Part shown: one piece after another, positions 39,181 through 45,992 of the stretch
Layout: each line of letters begins with the position of its first letter
How positions within the stretch are numbered: the stretch's first letter is position 1
Source of the DNA: Nevskia sp043781855
GTDB taxonomy: Bacteria > Pseudomonadota > Gammaproteobacteria > Nevskiales > Nevskiaceae
Direction: 5' to 3'
Assembly: GCA_043781855.1 (NCBI GenBank)
Contig: JAYWBB010000083.1
Location: forward strand, 34,502-98,501
Length of the DNA: 64,000 nt
Program-made: the position numbers and the translations under genes
Notes under the pieces: generated by a model
Seen by the model: only the letters and a program-made list of their open reading frames with translations
Database searches by the model: none
What the model was told of the DNA's origin: nothing

Positions 39181-39396
39181 ATGGCTGATTCAAATGCAAC
39201 TGGCACGGTGAAGTGGTTCAACGACGCGAAAGGCTTCGGCTTCATCACCCCGTCCGACGGTGGCGAAGATCTCTTCGCTCACTTCAAGGAAATTCAGGGG
39301 ACTGGCTTCAAGACCCTCAAGGAAGGTCAGCGCGTCGAGTACAAGGCCGCGCGCGGTCCGAAGGGCATGCAGGCGACTCAGATTCGCCCGCTCTAA
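39181..39396 (+). CDS. cspA: Cold-shock protein, CspA family
   Basis: A 71-residue single cold-shock domain that binds single-stranded RNA and DNA and melts mRNA structure. TGTVKWFNDAKGFGFITP carries RNP1 (KGFGFI) and DLFAHF is RNP2, followed by the family's GFKTLKEGQRVEYKAARGPK end. AAGGA lies 8 nt before the ATG. It is isolated, with a leader upstream and a strong terminator downstream, the usual csp arrangement. Whether it is cold-induced cannot be read from the coding sequence. Confidence 0.97.
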   Translation: MADSNATGTVKWFNDAKGFGFITPSDGGEDLFAHFKEIQGTGFKTLKEGQRVEYKAARGPKGMQATQIRPL

Positions 39397-39418
39397 GCCT
39401 TAAGTGTAGGATTTTAAG

Positions 39419-39444
39419 ACCGCGGCTTCGGCCGCGGTTTTTTT
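39419..39444 (+). terminator. Rho-independent terminator after cspA
   Basis: ACCGCGGC-TTCG-GCCGCGGT, a perfect 8-bp stem with a UUCG loop, followed by seven T. Confidence 0.97.
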
Positions 39445-39571
39445 ATGCGCTGAATCATGCCCGCCGGTCGGGAGGGTGGGCGCGGAGGCGAAGACGCGCC
39501 TAAGCTCCGCTTGCAAATGCAGTTAACGGGCTGACATTGAGTTGAGTCCCAATACTTCTCCAGAGTTCGTC

Positions 39572-40717
39572 ATGACAGCAGCAGCCTCCGTGCGCAGCAA
39601 AAGTCCGGTCAACTGGCCGGCCGTGACCATGTTCGCGGTCAGCACGCTCGGCCTGCTGACGGTTTTCCCGTGGTACGCCTGGAGCCACGATTTCAGCCTT
39701 GGCGCCTGGATTGCCGGCGCGGTCTTCATGTACGCCAGCGGCATGTCGATTACCGGCGGCTACCACCGTCTGTGGGCGCATCGCGCCTATGAGGCCCACT
39801 GGAGTCTGCGGCTTTTCTACATGCTGTTCGGCGCGATGGCGTTCCAGAACTCAATCCTGATCTGGGCCTCGCTGCATCGCGTTCATCATCGGCATGTCGA
39901 CGATATCGACAACGATCCGTATTCGATCAAGCGCGGTCTCTGGTTCGCGCACATCGGCTGGATGCTGCGCGATTATCCGAGCGCGAAGCTCGACTTCGCC
40001 AACGCGCGCGATCTTCAGGAAGACCGCCTGGTGATGTTCCAGCATCGCCACTATCTGGTCATCTCGCTGGCGATGAACATCGCGCTGCCGCCGCTGGTCG
40101 GCGCCGCCTTCGGCGATCCCTGGGGTTTCCTGCTGGTGGCCGGTCTGCTGCGGCTCGTGATCAATCACCACTTCACGTTCTTCATCAACTCGCTCGCGCA
40201 TTGGTGGGGTCGGCGGCCCTACACCGGCGACAACACGGCGCGCGACAACGACATCATCGCGCTGTTCACCTACGGCGAGGGCTATCACAACTACCACCAC
40301 CTGTTTCAGTGGGACTACCGTAACGGCGTGCGCTGGTGGCAGTTCGATCCGACGAAATGGTTGATCGCCAGCCTGTCCTGGCTTGGACTCACGCGCGGAC
40401 TCAAGCGGGTGCCGGAGTTCAGGATCCAGCGCGCGATGCTGCAGCGTCAATTTGAAAAGGTTCGCGAGCGCCTCGAAGCCTGCAAGAATCCAGGCCGCCT
40501 CGCGGTGTTGCAGCAGCAGCTCGAGCAGGAACTCGAAGCTTTCAAGGTCACGGTCAACGCCTGGAGCCAGTTTCAGTCCGAGCGCATCGACGCGGCGCGC
40601 AGCAGGCTCGCCGATCAATGGGAGCACAGCGAGACGCGCCACAGCCTGCAAATGCTCGAAGACCGTCTGCGTCTGCAGCGGCATCGCATGCAGTTGCTGC
40701 GCTGGCAGACGGCCTGA
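39572..40717 (+). CDS. Membrane acyl-CoA (delta-9 type) fatty-acid desaturase
   Basis: A di-iron integral-membrane desaturase. The three histidine boxes are present in order: HRLWAH near residue 67, HRVHHRH near 105 and HNYHHLFQWDYR near 245. Paired hydrophobic helices lie before box 1 and between boxes 2 and 3. This is the stearoyl-CoA desaturase type, introducing a double bond into acyl-CoA, in contrast to anaerobic FabA/FabB unsaturation. The C-terminal about 90 residues are an added charged helix, probably coiled coil (LEACKNPGRLAVLQQQLEQE, LQMLEDRLRLQRHRMQLL), absent from short homologues. ATG 39572 is preferred over TTG 39542. It lies next to cspA, and both would suit cold adaptation. 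Confidence 0.93.
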   Translation: MTAAASVRSKSPVNWPAVTMFAVSTLGLLTVFPWYAWSHDFSLGAWIAGAVFMYASGMSITGGYHRLWAHRAYEAHWSLRLFYMLFGAMAFQNSILIWASLHRVHHRHVDDIDNDPYSIKRGLWFAHIGWMLRDYPSAKLDFANARDLQEDRLVMFQHRHYLVISLAMNIALPPLVGAAFGDPWGFLLVAGLLRLVINHHFTFFINSLAHWWGRRPYTGDNTARDNDIIALFTYGEGYHNYHHLFQWDYRNGVRWWQFDPTKWLIASLSWLGLTRGLKRVPEFRIQRAMLQRQFEKVRERLEACKNPGRLAVLQQQLEQELEAFKVTVNAWSQFQSERIDAARSRLADQWEHSETRHSLQMLEDRLRLQRHRMQLLRWQTA

Positions 40718-40733
40718 CGCTCGCCCATGAAGT

Positions 40734-40765
40734 AAAAAAGCCGCGACCTTCATCGCGGCTTTTTT
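40734..40765. terminator. Bidirectional terminator between desaturase and quinone oxidoreductase genes
   Basis: AAAAAAGCCGCGA-CCTTCA-TCGCGGCTTTTTT is symmetrical, with T-runs in both directions, and sits between two convergent stop codons. Confidence 0.95.
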
Positions 40766-40777
40766 GGGCCCCGTGTT

Positions 40778-41758
40778 TCAGTCGACCGTCAACACGATCT
40801 TGCCGATGTGCTCGCCCCTTTCCATGAGCTGATGCGCAGCCGCCGCTTCCGCGAGTGGATACGTCGCGTGGATCAGCGGCCGCACGCGACGAGCCTCGAT
40901 CAGCGGCCAGACTTTTTCCAGCAGCGCGGCCGCAAGCTGCGCTTTCGCCTCGTTCGACTGCGGCCGCAAGGTCGAGCCGGTAATCGTCAGCCGCTTGCGC
41001 ATCACGGCGCTGAAGTCGAGCGCGCTGGTTCCGCCACGCAGGAACGCGATGAAAACCAGGCGGCCGTCGAGTGCGAGGCTGTCGATGTCGCGCGGAATGT
41101 AATCGCCGCCAACCATGTCGAGGATCACGTCGACGCCACGGCCTCTGGTCTTCTCGGCCACGACCGTGGCGAAGTCCTGCTCCGGATAAGGAATCGCGAC
41201 ATCGGCGCCGAGCGCCACGCAGGCCGCGCATTTTTCCGGCGTGCGCGCGGTCGTGAACACGGTTGCGCCGAAGGCTTTCGCGAGCTGGATCGCGATCGTG
41301 CCGATGCCGCTCGCGCCACCGTGGATCAAGATGCTTTCGCCAGTGCGCAGCCGGCCGCGTTCGAACACATTGCCCCAGACGGTGAAGAGATTTTCCGGCA
41401 ACGCCGCCGCCTCGATTGCACTCAGACCTTTCGGCAACGGCAGGCAATGCGCGGCAGGCGCCACGCAGAATTCCGCGTAGCCGCCGCCCGGCGTCAGCGC
41501 GCAGACGGCATCGCCGATGCGCCATTCGGCGACACCCGCGCCGATTGCGGCGACCGTCCCCGCCACTTCCAGTCCGAGTATCGGCGAAGCACCCGGCGGC
41601 GGCGGATACGCGCCCATGCGTTGAAACACGTCAGGCCGGTTGACGCCCGCAGCGATCACGCGGATCAGCAGCTCGCCGGGCGCGGGCTTCGGTTCCGGGC
41701 CTTCGGCAAGCACCAGCATTGCGGGCGCGCCCGGCTTCTTCAGATCGACGAATTTCAT
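40778..41758 (-). CDS. NAD(P)H-quinone oxidoreductase, zinc-free MDR family (PIG3-like)
   Basis: A medium-chain reductase lacking the zinc-binding cysteines of alcohol dehydrogenases. The N-terminal GroES-like part has VIAAGVNRPDVFQRMGAYPP and PILGLEVAGTVAAIG; NENLF-like PENLFTVWGNVFERGRL is the TP53I3/PIG3 subgroup signature. The NADPH site GGASGIGTIAIQLAKAFGA is near residue 145, and a VGGDYI segment follows. At 326 aa the length is typical. The likely role is two-electron or one-electron reduction of quinones or enones. It is a single gene ending at a bidirectional terminator and divergent from the serine hydrolase gene. Confidence 0.92.
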   Translation of the reverse strand: MKFVDLKKPGAPAMLVLAEGPEPKPAPGELLIRVIAAGVNRPDVFQRMGAYPPPPGASPILGLEVAGTVAAIGAGVAEWRIGDAVCALTPGGGYAEFCVAPAAHCLPLPKGLSAIEAAALPENLFTVWGNVFERGRLRTGESILIHGGASGIGTIAIQLAKAFGATVFTTARTPEKCAACVALGADVAIPYPEQDFATVVAEKTRGRGVDVILDMVGGDYIPRDIDSLALDGRLVFIAFLRGGTSALDFSAVMRKRLTITGSTLRPQSNEAKAQLAAALLEKVWPLIEARRVRPLIHATYPLAEAAAAHQLMERGEHIGKIVLTVD

Positions 41759-41821
41759 TGACGCACTTTAGTCCTGTTCGTGGTGAGAGAGGCTCTGCTA
41801 TCGTCGCGGCGCAATCGACCC

Positions 41822-43105
41822 ATGCCGCAAGCAAACCGAAGGAAAGACCGCCACGCCATGCCCGTGTTCCCGCGCACGAAAGTGCGGATTCCCCGCGATC
41901 TGAAACCCGTCACGACGATCGACCGCAAGGCCGAATCCGTCGCATCCGGAGCCGGGCTGAGCGACGACGACGCCAAGCAGATCTGGCTCGCGCTGAAGGC
42001 GTTGTACCGCACCGGTGCCTATCCGGGCCTTGGGTTCTGCCTGCGCCGCAACGGCGTCGTCGTGTTCAACCGCGCGATCGGTCACGCCCGCGGCAATGGC
42101 CCGAGCGACGGCACGGATGCCGAAAAGATTCTGCTGACGCCACAGACGCCGGTCTGCCTGTTCTCGGCCTCGAAAGCGGTGACCGCCGTGCTGATCCACC
42201 AGCTCGCCGAGCAGGGCGGCATCGATCTCGATGCACGCGTCAGCCACTATGTTCCGCAATTCGCGCGCGCCGGCAAGAGCGACACAACGATCGCCGACGT
42301 GCTCGCACATCGCGGCGGCTTTCCGACGATGCAGATCGCGAAGTCGGAGCGGCGCGTGGAGCTGCTGCAAGACTGGAACCGCGTCATCGAGATGATCTGC
42401 GCAGCCCCCGCCGCGCGCAGCCGCAGCATGGCCTACCACGCGATCACCAGCGGCTTCATCCTCGCCGAGATCCTGCAACGTGTGACCGGCAAACCGATCC
42501 AGCACGCGCTCGATCGGCAGCTGCGCAAGCCGCTGGGCATGAAGTACTTCAGTTACGGTCTTCCGCGTACGCAGCAGCGCGACGCTGCGGTGAATTCTCT
42601 TGCCGGCGCGCCGGTGCTCTTTCCGCTGTCGAGCGTCGTCGAGCGCGCGCTGTTCGTGCCGTTCGCGGAAGTGGTGCGCACCTCGAACACACAAGCTTTC
42701 ATGGACGCGGTGATCCCGGCCGGAAATATCTATGCGACCGCCGACGAACTTTCGCGCTTCTTCGAGATGCTGCTGGCCGGCGGTGTCCATGAAGGAAAGC
42801 GCGTGTTGCGCGAAGACTCGGTGGCGCGCCTGATCCGGCCGGTCGGCCGTATGTGTCTCGATCGCACGCTGATGATTCCGATGCGCTACAGCGAAGGCAT
42901 GATGCTCGGCGCGCGCCCGGCCGGCCTGTACGGCCCGGACACGGCGCAGGCCTTCGGTCATCTCGGCTTCATGAACATCCTGGGCTGGGCCGATCCGGCG
43001 CGCGGCATTTCGGCGGCGCTGCTGACCACCGGCAAGGCGATTCTCGGCACGCATCTGATCACGCTTGGCCGCTTCCTCGGCACGCTCTCGAAACGCTGCG
43101 CCTGA
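41822..43105 (+). CDS. Serine beta-lactamase-like hydrolase (EstB/class C fold)
   Basis: A member of PF00144. The nucleophile motif SxxK is in LFSASKAVTAVLIHQLAEQG near residue 115 and the YxN-equivalent Tyr in MAYHAITSGFILAEILQRVT near 205; AHRGGFPTM is the usual loop between them, and FGHLGFMNILGWADP takes the place of KTG. The family holds esterases, peptidases and a few lactamases; no antibiotic resistance should be assumed. No signal peptide is evident, so it seems cytoplasmic. The start is uncertain: GTG 41780, ATG 41822 and ATG 41858 are possible. It is divergent from the quinone oxidoreductase. Confidence 0.88.
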   Translation: MPQANRRKDRHAMPVFPRTKVRIPRDLKPVTTIDRKAESVASGAGLSDDDAKQIWLALKALYRTGAYPGLGFCLRRNGVVVFNRAIGHARGNGPSDGTDAEKILLTPQTPVCLFSASKAVTAVLIHQLAEQGGIDLDARVSHYVPQFARAGKSDTTIADVLAHRGGFPTMQIAKSERRVELLQDWNRVIEMICAAPAARSRSMAYHAITSGFILAEILQRVTGKPIQHALDRQLRKPLGMKYFSYGLPRTQQRDAAVNSLAGAPVLFPLSSVVERALFVPFAEVVRTSNTQAFMDAVIPAGNIYATADELSRFFEMLLAGGVHEGKRVLREDSVARLIRPVGRMCLDRTLMIPMRYSEGMMLGARPAGLYGPDTAQAFGHLGFMNILGWADPARGISAALLTTGKAILGTHLITLGRFLGTLSKRCA

Positions 43106-43195
43106 TGGGTGGCGATCTCCTGCGGCTCCATGCGCCGGGGCATCTGCCCGCGCAGGTCAACGGCGCGCCTGCCATTCCAAAGATTGCGTCTGGAT

Positions 43196-43735
43196 TTAAC
43201 GTTTCGGTTTCAGCATCGTGCCGCTGCACTCCGGCGCGCCGCAGCGGCAGCCCCAGATGCGCTTCAGCCGCGCCGTGTGCCGGACTTCCAGACGGATGCC
43301 GTAGTCGTAGGTGAGTTCCTCGCCTTTGGCGATTGCGCGCAGCGTCTCGATGACGATGCGGTCGCGGCGCGGATCGCCGTCTTCGTTCTCGATCAGATAT
43401 GGCTTGCAGTTCGGCGCACAGCTGTGATTGATCCAGCGCGCATCGTTGGCGTCGACGTTGCCGTCGATGACGTAGCGCTCGTTCAGGGCGAACAGAAACG
43501 TGTGGCCGGACTCCAGCGTCGCGCCATAGATGCGATTGACCCAGTCGTGGCTGCGCAGGCGGCCGGTGTAGTCGATGAGGGCTTTTCCGGGCGGCAGATC
43601 GCGGGCGGCGAAAACGCCGTTGCCGTGGATCGCGGAGCGGCGCGTGACGAGGGTGCGGGGCATGCGGAAATCGATCGTGGAGTCTGCGATTGGCAAGCGG
43701 AATTCATGCCGGAGGTTCAAGGGCCGGACGTTCAT
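43196..43735 (-). CDS. SET-domain protein-lysine methyltransferase
   Basis: A bacterial SET-domain protein. It has SAIHGNGVFAARDLPPGKAL (SAM-binding N-motif) near residue 35, RWINHSCAPNCKP (the NHSC motif) near 100, GEELTYDYG near 138, and a post-SET zinc cluster CRCGAPECSG close to the C-terminus that would complete the lysine channel. All key SAM and catalytic elements are kept. The true start may be ATG 43663 (MPRTLVTRRS), 24 residues in. It starts 12 bp after the cupin stop on the same strand, so it is probably co-transcribed. Chlamydial SET proteins methylate histone-like Hc proteins; a Lys-rich histone-like gene at 37411-37554 is a candidate substrate by analogy only. Confidence 0.9.
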   Translation of the reverse strand: MNVRPLNLRHEFRLPIADSTIDFRMPRTLVTRRSAIHGNGVFAARDLPPGKALIDYTGRLRSHDWVNRIYGATLESGHTFLFALNERYVIDGNVDANDARWINHSCAPNCKPYLIENEDGDPRRDRIVIETLRAIAKGEELTYDYGIRLEVRHTARLKRIWGCRCGAPECSGTMLKPKR

Positions 43736-43747
43736 CGCCGCTCAGGA

Positions 43748-44428
43748 TCAGGCGACGATCGGGCGGGAGGGTCCGGGCGGCAGATGGCCGATCTTCATGT
43801 AGAAGACACAGCCCTGGTCAGAATACGGGCAGTGGCCGCTGCCCGGCGGGCTGCGCAGCCAGGTTCCTGCGGGATAGTCGCCGAACTCGTCCGACAGCAC
43901 GCCTTCGACCACGTAGATTTCCTCGCCGCGCGGATGCGCGTGCGCGCGGAAGCGCGTGCCCGGCAGCCAGCGCGACAGCGTCACGCGCTCGTCGCCGAAG
44001 GTATGCAGAAGCAGGACATTCATTCCAGGCGCAGCGCCCGGAACCATGGCGGCGGCGCGCGTGTCGATGCGCAGCAGCGCCTGGTCGTCGGGTTCGAACT
44101 GCCAGAGCTTCACGAGCAGCGTCGTGCCTTGAGTCGAGAACGGCGTGTGCCGCGAGCCGATCGGGCTGCGCAGGTAGGTGCCTGCGGGATAGGCGCCGAA
44201 TTCGTCCTCGAAGACGCCGTCGAGCACCAGGATTTCCTCGCCGCCGCCATGCGTGTGCGCGGCGAAGCGGCTGCCCGGCGCATAGCGCACGATGCTGGTC
44301 GCGCGCGCTACTTCATCGCCATCGCGTTCGAGCCGCTGGCGCGTCACGCCGGGTTCGGGCGAGGCGCTCCACGCCACATCGCCCGGACGGATGACGACTC
44401 GCTGGCGGTAATCGGTATGTACTTGCAT
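43748..44428 (-). CDS. Double-cupin protein, ChrR-like
   Basis: The start is ATG 44428 (MQVHTDYRQRVV). Two tandem cupin domains each keep the metal motif: FAAHTHGGGEEILVLDGVFE with GAYPAGTYLRSPIGSRH, then FRAHAHPRGEEIYVVEGVLS with GDYPAGTWLRSPPGSGH. This is the ChrR cupin type (PF12973), the sensory part of ChrR anti-sigma factors. The N-terminal zinc anti-sigma domain is absent and no ECF sigma gene is adjacent, so it is more likely an enzyme or stand-alone metal cupin. It precedes the SET gene in an apparent two-gene unit and is divergent from the phosphodiesterase. Confidence 0.87.
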   Translation of the reverse strand: MQVHTDYRQRVVIRPGDVAWSASPEPGVTRQRLERDGDEVARATSIVRYAPGSRFAAHTHGGGEEILVLDGVFEDEFGAYPAGTYLRSPIGSRHTPFSTQGTTLLVKLWQFEPDDQALLRIDTRAAAMVPGAAPGMNVLLLHTFGDERVTLSRWLPGTRFRAHAHPRGEEIYVVEGVLSDEFGDYPAGTWLRSPPGSGHCPYSDQGCVFYMKIGHLPPGPSRPIVA

Positions 44429-44475
44429 GCGACATTCTGCCAGCGAACCCCAGCGTACCGCCATAGACTCGTGCG

Positions 44476-44982
44476 ATGACCGCGAACGCGATCCGCATCG
44501 GACTGATTTCCGACACGCATGGGTTGCTGCGACCTCAGGCGCTGGCCGCGTTGCAGGGCAGCGATCACATCGTCCATGCCGGCGACATCGGCGCTCCGGG
44601 GATACTGGACCGGCTTGCCGAGATTGCCCCGGTCACGGCGGTGCGCGGCAACAACGACCGCGATCCGCATTACGGGGACCTTCCGGAAACCAGCGTCCTG
44701 CGAGTGGGCGGCATTGCGATTCATGTGCTGCATCGCCTCGCTGATTTCAAACCGGACGCGACGTATCGCGTCGTCGTCAGCGGCCACAGTCACCGGGCGT
44801 CGAGCCTTGTGCGCGATGGCGTGCTCCATGTGAATCCCGGCAGCGCCGGGCCGCGACGCTTCAGCCTGCCGGTCACGGTCGGATGGTTGACGATCGACGA
44901 CGGTGAAGTGCGTGCCGAGTTGATCGAACTCGACATTCAGTCATCGAGCTGCGTGCGCAGCGTCTTGACGCGCCCGCGCTGA
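44476..44982 (+). CDS. YfcE/MJ0936-type metallophosphoesterase
   Basis: A calcineurin-like phosphodiesterase with all five metal-binding blocks: ISDTHG, HAGDIG, RGNNDRD, a conserved His in HVLHRLADF, and SGHSHRA. At 168 aa it is the size of YfcE, which hydrolyses phosphodiesters in a Mn-dependent way; the in vivo substrate is unknown. It starts 47 bp from the divergent cupin gene. Its last 46 bp overlap the 3' end of convergent arfB, an unusually long convergent overlap. Confidence 0.92.
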   Translation: MTANAIRIGLISDTHGLLRPQALAALQGSDHIVHAGDIGAPGILDRLAEIAPVTAVRGNNDRDPHYGDLPETSVLRVGGIAIHVLHRLADFKPDATYRVVVSGHSHRASSLVRDGVLHVNPGSAGPRRFSLPVTVGWLTIDDGEVRAELIELDIQSSSCVRSVLTRPR

Positions 44983-45350
44983 ACCTTGTCGTCGACGCGC
45001 TTGCGTCTGGCGCTGCGTGTCGGCTTCGTTGGCCGGCGCGGGCGCGGCACGTGCAGCGCGCTGACGATGAATTCGGCGAGGCGGGCAAGGGCGGCTTCGC
45101 GGTTCTGCTCCTGGCTGCGATGCTGCTGGGCCTTGATGACGATGACGCCGTCGCGTGTGATGCGCTGATCGGAACGCGCAAGAATCCGCTCCTTGAGTTC
45201 GTCCGGCAGCGACGAGGCGCGGACATCGAAGCGCAGGTGGATCGCCGTCGAAGTCTTGTTGACGTTCTGGCCGCCGGCGCCCTGCGCGCGGATGGCGTCG
45301 AGTTCGATCTCGGCCAGCGGGATGCTCAGGCGCTCATTGATCGGCAGCAT
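44937..45350 (-). CDS. arfB: Alternative ribosome-rescue factor B (peptidyl-tRNA hydrolase)
   Basis: ArfB frees stalled ribosomes without stop codons. The GGQ catalytic loop is in IRAQGAGGQNVNKTSTAIHL near residue 26, with SDQRITRDGVIVIKAQQHRS following as in YaeJ. The basic C-terminal tail (RPRRPTKPTRSARRKR) fits the one that enters the empty mRNA channel. At 137 aa it matches E. coli YaeJ (140 aa). It begins 15 bp after the pqiC stop and is likely the last gene of the pqi operon. Its 3' end overlaps the convergent phosphoesterase. Confidence 0.95.
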   Translation of the reverse strand: MLPINERLSIPLAEIELDAIRAQGAGGQNVNKTSTAIHLRFDVRASSLPDELKERILARSDQRITRDGVIVIKAQQHRSQEQNREAALARLAEFIVSALHVPRPRRPTKPTRSARRKRVDDKVQRGRVKTLRTQLDD

Positions 45351-45365
45351 GCCGCGCCTCGTACT

Positions 45366-45986
45366 TCAGCGCGCCGCTTCGGCGCAGGCGAGTGCGGCCT
45401 TGCCCGATTGCAGCGCCAGCAACGCCTGCGCGATGGCATCGGCGATCTGCGCCACGGCGCGCTGATGGCCTTCCGCCAGCGCCTCGTAGCCCGGCGCGAC
45501 CGGTACGCCGATGCGGCTCTCGCAGGTGGCGCTGGCTTTGGCGTCGCGCGCCGAACTGACCGTCCACACCGCCTCGATGCGCGCGCTGGCGCCGAGTGCC
45601 GAATCGAAGCGGCGCACACTGAGCTGCACGCGGTACAGGGGCAGTGCGGCGTTCGGCGTCAAACCACCGACATCGGCCACGGCCAGGCGCTGCGTCAGCA
45701 CCGCGACCAGCGCGTCGTGGATTTCGGAATGCAGCGGCGCGATCCAGCGACGGGTCTGGACCGGCGTCACCGCGCCACTGCCCTCGCGCACCACGAAGGT
45801 CTGCACGTCGACCTGCGCCGGCACATCGACCGGCAGCACGTCGATCTGAAACGCCGGGTCCTGCGCCGGCCTCGGCTCGCTGCCGGCCAGCGGCAGCAGC
45901 GTGTAGAAATGCGTCGGCGTCACACTGCACGCGGCCAGCAGCGCCGTGAAGCCGAGCCGCAAAGCGTGCGCTATCGAAGGTTTCAT
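45366..45986 (-). CDS. pqiC: PqiC family outer-membrane lipoprotein
   Basis: The signal LRLGFTALLAACSVTP has a lipobox Cys near residue 20. The mature protein has the ABC-type transport auxiliary lipoprotein fold (PF03886), with THFYTLLPLAG at the N-terminus and RRFDSALGASARIEAVWTV in the core. PqiC is the outer-membrane partner of the PqiB MCE tunnel in intermembrane lipid transport. The gene starts 6 bp after the pqiB stop, so the two are co-transcribed and likely coupled. Its length, 206 aa, is close to E. coli PqiC (187 aa). Confidence 0.93.
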   Translation of the reverse strand: MKPSIAHALRLGFTALLAACSVTPTHFYTLLPLAGSEPRPAQDPAFQIDVLPVDVPAQVDVQTFVVREGSGAVTPVQTRRWIAPLHSEIHDALVAVLTQRLAVADVGGLTPNAALPLYRVQLSVRRFDSALGASARIEAVWTVSSARDAKASATCESRIGVPVAPGYEALAEGHQRAVAQIADAIAQALLALQSGKAALACAEAAR

Positions 45987-45992
45987 CGTGGC

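Noticed and set aside
41822..43105. An antibiotic-resistance beta-lactamase
   Set aside because: It has SxxK and a Tyr motif but no export signal and lacks KTG; the family is mostly esterases and peptidases.
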